A DNA stretch of 64,000 nt, taken from positions 1 through 64,000 of the forward strand of contig CAVAJR010000002.1 in the NCBI GenBank assembly GCA_963589005.1. The letters are read 5' to 3'. The notes under the pieces were generated by a model. It made no database searches. It was not told where the DNA came from and was given only the letters and a program-made list of their open reading frames with translations. Made by a program: the position numbers and the translations under genes. This DNA comes from RGIG5612 sp963589005. GTDB taxonomy: Bacteria > Bacillota > Clostridia > Lachnospirales > Lachnospiraceae. Shown here one piece after another: positions 1 to 8,270 of this stretch (position 1 is its first letter; every line of letters starts with the position of its first letter).

Positions 1-226
1 ATGCCTCTACAGCATCATCATAGCCTGCAACTGTTTCTTTCATGTCGTAGTAAGCTTCTTTTGCTTCTTCATAGGTTGTACCCTGTGTTTCAGAAACGAT
101 ACCGTCTGTTGTTGTGACAGCGTCTGCGGCAGATATCGTTCCTGCAATGGCCGGTGATACCGCTGCTACTGCTGTAATAGATGATGTGGCAACAATAATT
201 GCCTTTTTGAATTGTTTTCTTACCAT
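1..226 (-). CDS. Secreted protein of unknown function, N-terminal part only
   Basis: Reading right to left, an ATG at 226 is preceded by a good ribosome binding site (AGGAG, 7-8 nt upstream). It opens a frame that runs off the left edge, so about 75 residues are visible. The first ~34 residues look like a signal peptide: basic start MVRKQFKK, hydrophobic Ala/Ile/Val core, and a likely cleavage near AGTISAADA. The mature part is acidic and polar (Thr, Glu, Tyr, Asp) and looks helical. I do not recognise a family. The protein is probably exported. Everything after residue ~75 is outside the window, so surface anchoring or repeats cannot be judged. Confidence 0.6.
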   Translation of the reverse strand, partial: MVRKQFKKAIIVATSSITAVAAVSPAIAGTISAADAVTTTDGIVSETQGTTYEEAKEAYYDMKETVAGYDDAVEA

Positions 227-803
227 TGTGTTCTCCTTTTATATATGCAATAACATTTAGGTCTTTGGTGGAACAAATGGACGATGAGGTTAGATCGTCA
301 TCTTAAGAATAGAGCATATAAGATTTGAAATACACGTAAAACTTAGTTGTGTTTCCCTCTGGTGTCCATACGCAGTGTACTTAGGTGTTGCTTATTAGTG
401 CACTCCGTATAGTTTATACCGCATGCCCCCCCCATTTTTTCAAGAGTTTTTCACAGAATTTGTACGTTATTGTCTGAAAAAACAATATTCTCTTGTTCAT
501 AGTCACAATCTCGCGAGTCGAATAATTCTAACTTTAACTATTTTCAAAAGTTCAGGTTTATTTAAAGTTAGGGTCGTATCATAATTACATACTCCACTAA
601 GTTATTTTGGCAGTGGCTCCAAAGGCTCGCTGACGAAATATAGTCAACATTTTCTAGTTACATGAAGGGCCGCACCTGTAATCCGAACCCCGGATACGGG
701 TGCGGTCTTTCTGTCTGCAGCAGCTGCAATATGCATGGACTTAAATATCAGGCTGATCCATGAAATATTCAGATTTTTCACGGTAATTTTGCATACAATT
801 TTC
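227..803. other. Long intergenic region between divergent genes
   Basis: No convincing gene is seen here. The region holds a run of eight C at 426-433 and a perfect 10-bp inverted repeat CTAACTTTAA (528-537) / TTAAAGTTAG (562-571). A GC-rich hairpin follows at 670-705, with outer arms CCGCACC/GGTGCGG and an inner TCCG/CGGA stem, then TCTTT. The last looks like a plus-strand intrinsic terminator, although no plus-strand gene is apparent upstream of it. Short open frames at 644-947 lack ribosome binding sites. Confidence 0.5.
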
Positions 804-832
804 TTGACACGAAAAATCCGCGGGGCTAGAAT
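804..832 (+). promoter_or_regulatory. Promoter for the mgtE leader transcript
   Basis: A consensus -35 TTGACA (804-809) is followed after exactly 17 bp by TAGAAT (827-832). The predicted start lies near 839-840. The transcript would carry a ~250-nt leader containing a micro-ORF and a terminator before mgtE. Confidence 0.7.
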
Positions 833-871
833 ATTTGCGGATAAAATAAAAATACATAGGAGGAATACAAC

Positions 872-961
872 ATGGACAGTTGCGACAATGGCGGTCGAAG
901 TAATAGCTGCGGTGGCATACAAATGAATATATCATGCATCTGCTCATGGATTCGCTCTTGA
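872..961 (+). CDS. Candidate 29-aa cysteine-rich leader peptide upstream of mgtE
   Basis: ATG at 872 lies 7 nt after a textbook AGGAGG (859-864), the strongest ribosome binding site in this leader. The frame starts MDSCDNGGRS, contains Cys at residues 4, 13, 22 and 24, and stops with TGA at 959-961. It sits between the mgtE promoter and an intrinsic terminator (984-1059), so its translation may steer termination before mgtE, by analogy with leader peptides of Mg2+ transporter genes in enterobacteria. I do not recognise the peptide itself. An independent tiny Cys-rich peptide is the alternative reading. Confidence 0.5.
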   Translation: MDSCDNGGRSNSCGGIQMNISCICSWIRS

Positions 962-983
962 TGTTTGGTTCATATTAACTGGT

Positions 984-1059
984 AACCACCGTATTTTCTA
1001 TTCATGTTATTTAAGCATGTGACTGTTTAAATCGCCTGACACGATGAACGGTGGTTTTT
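984..1059 (+). terminator. Probable attenuator terminator in the mgtE leader
   Basis: AACCACCGT (984-992) pairs perfectly with ACGGTGGTT (1048-1056), and the strand continues into a U run (1055-1059). The 55-nt loop contains a smaller CATG/CATG hairpin. A competing stem is possible: TGGTT (966-970) with AACCA (984-988). That stem would block the terminator and begins five bases after the micro-ORF stop codon. Confidence 0.55.
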
Positions 1060-1091
1060 CTATGCCCTTTTGCTGGGAGAAAGGAGTTAAT

Positions 1092-2480
1092 ATGACCGAA
1101 AAAATGATTATGCCAAATTACGCTGAAGAGCTGTTGGAGATTCTTCACAGCTCCTTATCCGATGAAGAGCTGCTCAATCGCATCTCTGATTATCACGAAA
1201 ATGATATTGCCGATGCGCTGGCTCAATTAACAGAGGAAGAAAGAAAAAAGCTGTATCCTGTTCTGGGTGCAGAACGATTAGCCGAAATATTTTCATATAT
1301 AGATGATCCTGATGAATATCTGAACGAACTTGATCTGGAAAAGGCTGCTCAGGTTCTTTCCTTCATGGATTCAGATGATGCTGTTGATGTTCTTGATGAA
1401 TTTGACGACAGCACTAAGGAACAGCTGGTCAATATGATGGACGAGGAATCAAGCCATGATATCCAGATGATCCAGTCCTATGACGATGATGAGATCGGCA
1501 GCAAGATGACAACGAATTTTATTGTCATTTACCAGGATCTGACTATCAGGCAGGCCATGCGTGAGCTCATCCGCCAGGCAGGCGAGAATGACAACATCTC
1601 TACAGTATATGTAGTTAAGCGCAATGATGAATTCTATGGTGCGATTGACCTCAAGGACCTTATTATCGCGAGGCAGGATAACGTACTGGACGATATTATA
1701 AGTACATCCTATCCTTATGTTACTGACCATGAGAAGATCAGCGATTGTATTGAGCGAATCAAGGACTATGCTGAGGATTCCATTCCTGTATTGACCGACG
1801 AGCACAAGCTGATAGGTGTTATTACATCTCAGGACATCGTAGAAGTTGTAGACGATGAGATGAGCGACGACTATGCTAAACTCGGTGGTTTGACTGCTGA
1901 AGAGGATCTTAACGAGGCAACCTTCGTAAGCGTCAGAAAGCGTCTTCCATGGCTGATCATTTTGCTGTTTTTAGGCATAGGCGTATCATCTGTTGTGGGT
2001 ATGTTCGAGGCAGTAGTTGCAGCACTTCCTATCGTTATGTGTTTCCAGTCATTAATCCTGGACATGGCTGGAAATGTAGGAACTCAATCGCTGGCGGTTA
2101 CGATCCGTGTCCTTATGGACGAAAATCTGACAACAAAAGAAAAAATGCATCTTATGTTCAAGGAAATGCGTATAGGATTTATGAATGGCCTCTTCCTGGG
2201 AATAATGTCATTTATTATCTTAGGACTTTATATATGGCTGTTTAAATCCAATCCTGTGATTCATGCTTTCCTGATCTCCGGCTGTGTAGGAATATCGCTG
2301 CTTATTGCGATGGTGATCTCCAGCCTTGTGGGAACTTTTATTCCTATGTTCTTCCACAAGATCAAGGTAGACCCGGCAGTTGCTTCAGGTCCACTTATTA
2401 CAACAGTTAACGATCTTGTTGCAGTAATAACTTATTACGGAATGGTCTGGGTACTTCTGATAGAAGTATTTCATCTATAA
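1092..2480 (+). CDS. mgtE: Magnesium transporter MgtE
   Basis: This 462-aa protein matches the MgtE Mg2+ channel family over its whole length. It has an acidic N-terminal superhelical domain (~20-130), a CBS pair (~140-265) that senses cytosolic Mg2+, and a C-terminal membrane domain with five helices (~290-460). The conserved TTVNDLVAVITYYG motif near the end carries the pore Asp. The start at ATG 1092 is set by AAGGAG at 1081-1086; an in-frame ATG at 1044 lies inside the upstream terminator hairpin and lacks a ribosome binding site. Expression is probably controlled by the upstream leader. I found no recognisable M-box there. A strong terminator follows the gene. Confidence 0.96.
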   Translation: MTEKMIMPNYAEELLEILHSSLSDEELLNRISDYHENDIADALAQLTEEERKKLYPVLGAERLAEIFSYIDDPDEYLNELDLEKAAQVLSFMDSDDAVDVLDEFDDSTKEQLVNMMDEESSHDIQMIQSYDDDEIGSKMTTNFIVIYQDLTIRQAMRELIRQAGENDNISTVYVVKRNDEFYGAIDLKDLIIARQDNVLDDIISTSYPYVTDHEKISDCIERIKDYAEDSIPVLTDEHKLIGVITSQDIVEVVDDEMSDDYAKLGGLTAEEDLNEATFVSVRKRLPWLIILLFLGIGVSSVVGMFEAVVAALPIVMCFQSLILDMAGNVGTQSLAVTIRVLMDENLTTKEKMHLMFKEMRIGFMNGLFLGIMSFIILGLYIWLFKSNPVIHAFLISGCVGISLLIAMVISSLVGTFIPMFFHKIKVDPAVASGPLITTVNDLVAVITYYGMVWVLLIEVFHL

Positions 2481-2489
2481 TTACACAGA

Positions 2490-2517
2490 AATGGCGGCTG
2501 CCTGCGCAGCCGCCATT
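2490..2517. terminator. Bidirectional terminator between mgtE and the convergent gene
   Basis: A 12-bp perfect stem (AATGGCGGCTGC / GCAGCCGCCATT) with a CTGC loop sits between the stop codons of two convergent genes and is followed by T-rich sequence. Confidence 0.8.
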
Positions 2518-2537
2518 TGTATATTCAAATCATTATT

Positions 2538-3668
2538 TTATACACAGCATGTGCTCCATATTGAATTCATTGTAAGGATACCATTTGATACCAACGATTC
2601 AATAAATCCCGAATGTCTCCATCCATAGGATACAGATGTCCCAAACCAGGCATTAAGACTGTCCTCTTCAACTGCTGCCTTCGCAATCTTTTTGGCTTGT
2701 ACTGCATCAACTCCGGCATCAATCATTCCCTGATATATCTGGCTGACTATTGTACTCCTATCAGCAAGAACTGAATCCTTATCGCCATACGCTCCGAGAA
2801 CACTTGAAATAACCTTATAAGTCGTATCATTTAGCTGCTCTTCTTCGCTCTTATCAAATATCGATAATGTGCATTCATTTATCTGCCTCTGCACATCCTC
2901 CGGAATGCTATATTCCGATGCGCCGTTTCTGCATTCATCTACAACCTGATACAGCCATCCCTGTGTAGATTCATCCAACGTCAGTATTTCATGACCGACA
3001 CTAATATTTATGCAGTCAACCAGATTTTGAACTGTCTCTCTGTCCGTAACCGCCGTTCTGTCACAGTCAGCCAATCCAAGTAATGTACTTCTCTCGCACC
3101 ATCGCCCGACTAATGCTGAACTCAAGTCACTTACAGCCTTCCAAAATGTCATAAAGATCATCCCCGACTGACCAAGGCATGTATACATCAAGATCGTTCC
3201 GTCTGCCAGATATCCGATCTCTGTATAATTTTCATCCATGAGATCGCCGTTATTATAGCCTATACAGACTCTTACACATTCATAAACAGCGGCAACCGAA
3301 TCCGGATTGCCGTCCTCCAGCAATAAGGCCGCCAGATCGCCCTCATCTACATTGTATATTTCTGAAAATCCCTGATCGCTATGATCTGAATAGACACTGT
3401 ACTGATCATACTTGAATAAGGCTGCCGAGTTCTCTGCATCAACGATCGCCTGCGCTGATTCCCCGGCTCCTGAGATATCTGTATAATAGGTATCTACATT
3501 TACTGATGTACTCTCGACGGTTAGTACTCCATTGTATTCTCCGTCATAATGGTCTGTTAACGAAAACCTGTCTGATGCCTGTGTTACGCAAATGAAGCCA
3601 ACAAGTGTAAGTCCTAAGACTGCAAATAACACAGCGACTAATTTGCCTATGGTTATTCTCACGCACAT
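2538..3668 (-). CDS. Membrane-anchored or secreted protein of unknown function
   Basis: The 376-aa protein has a basic start (MCVRITIGKL) and one hydrophobic segment (VAVLFAVLGLTLVGFICV, about residues 11-28). A long polar, acidic extracellular part follows, with several Tyr/Ser/Asp-rich stretches and a few Cys. I recognise no catalytic motif or family. I chose ATG 3668; a TTG at 3695 would add nine residues but lacks a ribosome binding site. Both sites are weak. The gene stands alone, convergent with mgtE, and shares its terminator. Confidence 0.6.
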   Translation of the reverse strand: MCVRITIGKLVAVLFAVLGLTLVGFICVTQASDRFSLTDHYDGEYNGVLTVESTSVNVDTYYTDISGAGESAQAIVDAENSAALFKYDQYSVYSDHSDQGFSEIYNVDEGDLAALLLEDGNPDSVAAVYECVRVCIGYNNGDLMDENYTEIGYLADGTILMYTCLGQSGMIFMTFWKAVSDLSSALVGRWCERSTLLGLADCDRTAVTDRETVQNLVDCINISVGHEILTLDESTQGWLYQVVDECRNGASEYSIPEDVQRQINECTLSIFDKSEEEQLNDTTYKVISSVLGAYGDKDSVLADRSTIVSQIYQGMIDAGVDAVQAKKIAKAAVEEDSLNAWFGTSVSYGWRHSGFIESLVSNGILTMNSIWSTCCV

Positions 3669-3950
3669 ATTCCACTTCTTCTCTGTGAACAGCAATTATT
3701 ATATTCTGTCTCTTGTTCACTTAAATACTAATGTCCATAAAACTTAAGTATCTCCGTTGAATAAATCGCCACACCATCTCCGGTCACGATTAATGTGTTG
3801 TACATAATAGACAATGGATTTCTTCTGTCAATCTTCTATATTGTCCAACATCCCGTACTGATGTAAATTTTACTCCACGCTTTAAAAATTTCAATAGTTT
3901 GTATAAAATTTTGGAATATGTGAGTTTTTTTGCATTTCTTTGTTTTTTCG

Positions 3951-5141
3951 TTAAACCGACATTTTTTGCGAGCTTGCACTTATTTTCTTAAGCCGCCTCT
4001 TGACCAATGCTATCAGCCATGCCAGCACAAGCGAAACTGTCATGCCTGCAATAAAATATATAATGACCATGCGGACATTATCTACGCAGAAATAATACAG
4101 ATAAGTATGAAACCTCTCCGGACTGAAGCCGCCGATGAATTCCGGAGCCATGCCCCGCTCATGCATGTGCTGAAATCTGCAGTTCAATAGGAAGAATCCC
4201 ACAATGTGAAATGCCATTATGTATTTCGTATTGCTGCCAATGAAGATGACGAGCCTGCTGCGTATCGGAATCCTGGCCAGAAGTCTGGAGATACGCAGCC
4301 ACAGAGCCGTTCCCGTAATTCCGGCTATCAGCATATTGCAGCCAAATTTGTCAAATCCTGTCATCTCATATAACTGAGGATTTAGCGAATTATTGCCAAG
4401 TATGACTATAAGTAAGATCTGTATTGCAAATACTACCGCAAAATATATAACATCAGGACACGTATCCAGCTTCTCAAGATAACGTTTATATAATCGTCCC
4501 AGCTGGATAAAGAAGAGCATTACAACAGATCTTAAATATACTTGTGCAGTTTCCGGAAGCCTCATGGTATTGCATACATATACGCTTGCCATTCCCATTA
4601 TCAATGTCAAAACCGTCAGAACGATCTCTGCCGCCAGTTCATTTTTTATGATCAGCCTGATTATTTTTCTGACCAGAACATAATAAATTGATGCTATAAA
4701 GAAGCCTATCAGATACCACGTAGGAGAAGAAAATGTAATAGTGTAGAATTTGGTCCACGGCTGCAGCAGCCATTCTTCAAATGAGAATTTTCTGACATAT
4801 GTAAATCCTCTGTCGGCCAATACTAAATTAATCAATAAGAATATGCCATTAATGACATAATATGGTATCAGGATCGTTTTTATCTTGTGAAGTACATATC
4901 TGCCCAGATATTTGCCATAAGACTCACCTGCAGTTTCATCCCTGAAAAAATATCCGGAGATAAACATAAAGATAGGAAGGTGCAGTGAATAATACGGAAA
5001 CAGACCGAAAAATGTTCCCACAGATGTCAGATCGTTCTTAATATGGCCCAGCACCACCATGCAGATGGCAATGACAGACAAAATACACATCTGATAATTC
5101 AGATGCTTATTATCGCCTATGGCAAAACTCTCCCTGCTCAT
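3951..5141 (-). CDS. Acyltransferase-3 family membrane protein
   Basis: A 396-aa polytopic protein of the acyltransferase-3 (OafA/WecH-like) family, which transfers acetyl or other acyl groups to cell-surface glycans or lipids. The family N-terminus is visible: a first helix ending in VVLGHI, with the conserved His, then LHLPIFMFISGYFFR. About ten hydrophobic helices follow. AGGAGG lies 8 nt before ATG 5141 but only 2 nt before the in-frame GTG 5147, so ATG is the start. The tail is basic (RRLKK). No glycan genes are adjacent, so the substrate is unknown. Confidence 0.85.
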   Translation of the reverse strand: MSRESFAIGDNKHLNYQMCILSVIAICMVVLGHIKNDLTSVGTFFGLFPYYSLHLPIFMFISGYFFRDETAGESYGKYLGRYVLHKIKTILIPYYVINGIFLLINLVLADRGFTYVRKFSFEEWLLQPWTKFYTITFSSPTWYLIGFFIASIYYVLVRKIIRLIIKNELAAEIVLTVLTLIMGMASVYVCNTMRLPETAQVYLRSVVMLFFIQLGRLYKRYLEKLDTCPDVIYFAVVFAIQILLIVILGNNSLNPQLYEMTGFDKFGCNMLIAGITGTALWLRISRLLARIPIRSRLVIFIGSNTKYIMAFHIVGFFLLNCRFQHMHERGMAPEFIGGFSPERFHTYLYYFCVDNVRMVIIYFIAGMTVSLVLAWLIALVKRRLKKISASSQKMSV

Positions 5142-5294
5142 GCTCACTTCCTCCTCTCTTTAAAGCTCGCATCAGCCATTAAAATGCCAACATTCATATT
5201 AACATCAGTTCAAGTATATCCTCGATAATAAATCGTGTCAAAGTATTTTTCATAGGGAACAACGCAGCAGATACTTACGCATAAATTTTTGTAC

Positions 5295-5323
5295 TTGACA
5301 GCATATTGCAACATAATTTATTA
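5295..5323 (+). promoter_or_regulatory. Possible promoter for the 180-aa membrane protein gene
   Basis: TTGACA (5295-5300) is followed 17 bp later by TTTATT (5318-5323); TTATAT at 5321 is an alternative -10. The -35 is perfect and the -10 is weak. Confidence 0.45.
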
Positions 5324-5397
5324 TATGTTTGTTATGTTTTTTGTACATTTTGTACTACGGAGCAAAACAAAAAAGCAAAAGAGAGAGGTAACTTATT

Positions 5398-5940
5398 ATG
5401 ATGAAATTTTTTCAAAAGCCTAACGGCACAACAATGAAGATCCAGATCCTGGCATTTGTCTGGATCCTGATCTGTACAGCCTTGGTGCAGATTTTCAACG
5501 AGCCTTTGGCAAGCGTCGGCATACATGGCTGGACCATCTTCGTTGCGAATGTTCTGTTCTTTATCAAGGGCAATCACAACCAGAAGGAAGGTCTCCTTGA
5601 GGATTTCCTGGGCGGTATATTCGGCCTTATAGGAACCTACGGTACACTGCGCATTATGACATGGCTTGTTGGTCTGGGTGTTCAGGAATTAGTAGCACTG
5701 CTTATTCCTATAGCAGTATTTTTATTCCTTTCAATCGGTCTGCATCCGCTGGTTCCTTACGTATTTAATACGATCGCACTGTGCTTCTTTACAGTAGCTT
5801 TTCTGGGTGCTGAGGAATTATTAGCTCATCCTTGGGGACATTTTGCAGGTGTACTCATAGGCAATGCCATCGTAAATGTCGGCATCATCCTTATAGCAAG
5901 AGCTGTCACAAAATCAGCCGCAAAAAAAGCTGCCAAATAG
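5398..5940 (+). CDS. Small polytopic membrane protein (DUF1097-like)
   Basis: This 180-aa protein has about five hydrophobic helices separated by short loops and a basic Ala/Lys tail (KSAAKKAAK). Size and layout resemble DUF1097-type membrane proteins, but the match is by general appearance only. The start has ATG ATG, with GAGAGAGG 8-12 nt upstream. It is a single-gene unit closed by the hairpin at 5995-6049. No function can be inferred. Confidence 0.7.
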   Translation: MMKFFQKPNGTTMKIQILAFVWILICTALVQIFNEPLASVGIHGWTIFVANVLFFIKGNHNQKEGLLEDFLGGIFGLIGTYGTLRIMTWLVGLGVQELVALLIPIAVFLFLSIGLHPLVPYVFNTIALCFFTVAFLGAEELLAHPWGHFAGVLIGNAIVNVGIILIARAVTKSAAKKAAK

Positions 5941-5994
5941 CAGCCTAAATTGTTTTTTCTTCATTTAAAAATATAATTCATATACAAAAAACTC

Positions 5995-6049
5995 CGAAAA
6001 CAGTGTCCCGAGACGTTCATAATATGAATGCCGAAGGACACTGTTTTCG
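5995..6049. terminator. Bidirectional terminator
   Basis: CGAAAACAGTGTCC (5995-6008) pairs with GGACACTGTTTTCG (6036-6049), and an inner TTCAT/ATGAA stem extends the hairpin. It lies between two convergent genes. Confidence 0.75.
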
Positions 6050-6065
6050 TTGGCAGCTGCACTGC

Positions 6066-7799
6066 CTAGCCTTCGATCGTGCGCAGCACCGCCGGCAGCA
6101 GCTGCTTCTTGCGGCTTAAAACTCCCGGCATATCATATACCCTGCAGCCCTTAGCCCCCGGAGTATCAGCAGCATTGTATTTAAGCATATTCTCATAGGG
6201 CAGTTTCAGTCCGGCCTTATATACGGTCGTAAGCAGGACGCTCTTCTCATGCAGAACATCCGTTATCATAAGCATCGCCCAGTCAAGCCCTGATTTATTC
6301 TTTACCTCTTCCAGAACATCCAGGTAGTGATCTATATACTCATCCAGATTACTTAATGTCGTAGTCTCGCATTGTCCGATTCCTACCTTAACATCATTGT
6401 TATTATACATCTTGAAATCTGCCATGATCGCAGATTCTGCATCTGTCTTGGTCAGATTTGATGTTACGCTGAAGAGCATTGAGCCAAATTCCTTATAGTC
6501 AACCCGGCAAATATCTGCCAGCTGCTTAACTGTTTTCTTATCAATTTCAGTGGTCGTCGGACTTTTAAGGATCAATGTATCCGACAATATGCCTGTAAGC
6601 AGCATCTTAGCAGTATCAATATCCGGCGTGATCTGATTTACCAAATACTGCTGCCATACTATCGTGCATGTACTTCCCAGCGGCCTTGCATCCACAAATA
6701 TAGGATATGTTGTCTTCATGGTATCTAATCTGTGATGATCAACAATTTCTACAATATTGGCAGTTTCAATTCCCTTTATACTCTGCCCTGCTTCATTATG
6801 ATCCACCATGATAACATTGTAGGATGGTCTGCTTAAGAAACACCTTCTGGTTACATATCCGACATATTTATTGCCTTCCAGTACCGCCAGTCCTCGTGCC
6901 TTTGATGATGCCAGCAGATCCTTCGCATCCTCGAACAGATCCGTACTCTGAACAGTCAGAGCCTTCTTTCTCATGAGCTTGCCCATAGGACCGCTCATCC
7001 TGAGTCTTCTGATAGTCTCAGCGGTACTTAATGATGTGCTGTATATCAGTCCTTCATATCCCGCCAGATCTATCTCCGGCATAAGCCTGTCTCCGATTCC
7101 TTCCCCGCCTTCCAGATTCATGGCAGGAAGAACATTGCTTCCGTCAAGGAGCTGTTCTTCAATCGTCCTTGCCGTTATGATGATTGCAGGAGCATTTAAT
7201 CTGATGGCACATTCTATATGTTCTGGGCGCATGCCCATTACTACCACGGTTCTTGAAGCATTTGTCTTCAGAAACTCAAAAAATCCGAAAAGTGACGCTG
7301 CCCCTACTGTAATTGATGCGGTAAACGACTCCCTGTTTCCTCTGTGCAAGATATGTCCCGGCAGAACATCCTGTATATTTTCTACCGAGAAATCATATTC
7401 CGGATTGTCATTTATATTCTCATTCAGAAGCCATGCCGTAACATCGTCAATGCTTAAGAGACCTTCGAATTCGCCATGATCGAACATAGGCATTACGGAA
7501 GGATTGTCCTTGCTGTATGTCTTAACAAGGTGATATACAGGCTCTGATATCTCTGTCCTTTTCTCTGTATCCATCATAACATCCTGAACCTTAGAAAGGA
7601 CGTCCTTCATAAAAGGCGGTGCCTCGACACCTACCATCTCCAGCTGCTTTTCGATACCCTCCGACAGCTGACCGCACCTTACTGCCTTGTATTCATTGTC
7701 AGGATCGATGACATTCTTCAGCTTCGCATATGCATATGCCGAACACAGGCTGTCCAGATCAGGATTTCTATGTCCTGTTATGTAGATAGTATTCTTCAT
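6066..7799 (-). CDS. Mn-dependent inorganic pyrophosphatase with CBS-DRTGG regulatory insert
   Basis: A 577-aa family II (DHH) pyrophosphatase that hydrolyses PPi to phosphate. The N-terminal metal site HRNPDLDSLCSAYAYA is at 10-25. A regulatory insert follows, made of a CBS half (~70-125), a DRTGG region (~125-250) and a second CBS half (~250-310). The DHH domain then resumes with VDHNEAGQ (~330) and DHHRLD (~355), followed by the DHHA2 domain (~440-575). This is the long, nucleotide-regulated form known from clostridia, where AMP/ADP inhibit and diadenosine polyphosphates activate. A PPi-dependent phosphofructokinase is encoded 4 kb away, so PPi level may matter to glycolysis here. The ribosome binding site is weak (GGGG). 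Confidence 0.92.
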   Translation of the reverse strand: MKNTIYITGHRNPDLDSLCSAYAYAKLKNVIDPDNEYKAVRCGQLSEGIEKQLEMVGVEAPPFMKDVLSKVQDVMMDTEKRTEISEPVYHLVKTYSKDNPSVMPMFDHGEFEGLLSIDDVTAWLLNENINDNPEYDFSVENIQDVLPGHILHRGNRESFTASITVGAASLFGFFEFLKTNASRTVVVMGMRPEHIECAIRLNAPAIIITARTIEEQLLDGSNVLPAMNLEGGEGIGDRLMPEIDLAGYEGLIYSTSLSTAETIRRLRMSGPMGKLMRKKALTVQSTDLFEDAKDLLASSKARGLAVLEGNKYVGYVTRRCFLSRPSYNVIMVDHNEAGQSIKGIETANIVEIVDHHRLDTMKTTYPIFVDARPLGSTCTIVWQQYLVNQITPDIDTAKMLLTGILSDTLILKSPTTTEIDKKTVKQLADICRVDYKEFGSMLFSVTSNLTKTDAESAIMADFKMYNNNDVKVGIGQCETTTLSNLDEYIDHYLDVLEEVKNKSGLDWAMLMITDVLHEKSVLLTTVYKAGLKLPYENMLKYNAADTPGAKGCRVYDMPGVLSRKKQLLPAVLRTIEG

Positions 7800-8150
7800 G
7801 TTGTTACCCCATTATCCATATATTGTTAAATAGAATCAGCAATCCTTTCGTTCTTGCTGCACCCTCGATGTTCATATAAAACGCAATTTACTGATGTACC
7901 TTATCATCATTCGGACTGTGTTTCCTTCTGAACTTTGAATGATTTTACCACTGTTTTCTATATTACACAAAATACTTATTGCACAATAAAACTTTCTCAT
8001 TTGCGGCTAATATTCCGAGCGGAGCTTTATGCTTCTTGCGGCAAACAATTTTCAACTTTAGCTACAAATCGAAAATGCTGTATGTTATACTCAAACCGCA
8101 TGTGCTGTATGTGCAATTTTGAATACAATTAACAATAATGTTTCTCTCAG

Positions 8151-8165
8151 GATTTTCTGAAAATA
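8151..8165. promoter_or_regulatory. CodY-like operator box 1
   Basis: GATTTTCTGAAAATA matches the CodY consensus AATTTTCWGAAAATT at 13 of 15 positions. It lies 106 bp before the start of the PhlG-like gene. Confidence 0.4.
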
Positions 8166-8183
8166 TGCTCGTTATCCAATAGC

Positions 8184-8199
8184 AATTTTCCGGAAAATT
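8184..8199. promoter_or_regulatory. CodY-like palindrome 2
   Basis: AATTTTCCGGAAAATT is a perfect 16-bp palindrome. It equals the CodY consensus with one extra central base, and its start is 33 bp from that of box 1. Confidence 0.35.
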
Positions 8200-8270
8200 A
8201 TGAGTATTTCTGATTTATCCGTGACTGCACATGCCTGAATTGGAAGTCAATTTATTATGGAGGCAAAAAT

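Larger units (their letters stand above)
7800..8270. other. Intergenic region with two CodY-like boxes
   Basis: AT-rich spacer between divergent genes. A 65-codon open frame at 7935-8132 lacks a ribosome binding site and is not accepted. The right half carries two AATTTTC/GAAAATT palindromes, listed separately. Nothing else is recognised. Confidence 0.5.

Noticed and set aside
644..947. Overlapping short open frames on both strands before mgtE
   Set aside because: No ribosome binding sites or family likeness; they overlap the promoter and the leader micro-ORF. Only the frame at 872-961 has a proper start.
832..1091. M-box (Mg2+) riboswitch before mgtE
   Set aside because: The conserved M-box core sequences were not found by eye; the leader is better explained by a micro-ORF plus attenuator. 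An Infernal search would be decisive.
7935..8132. 65-codon frame upstream of the PhlG-like gene
   Set aside because: No ribosome binding site, odd composition, and it lies in AT-rich intergenic DNA.
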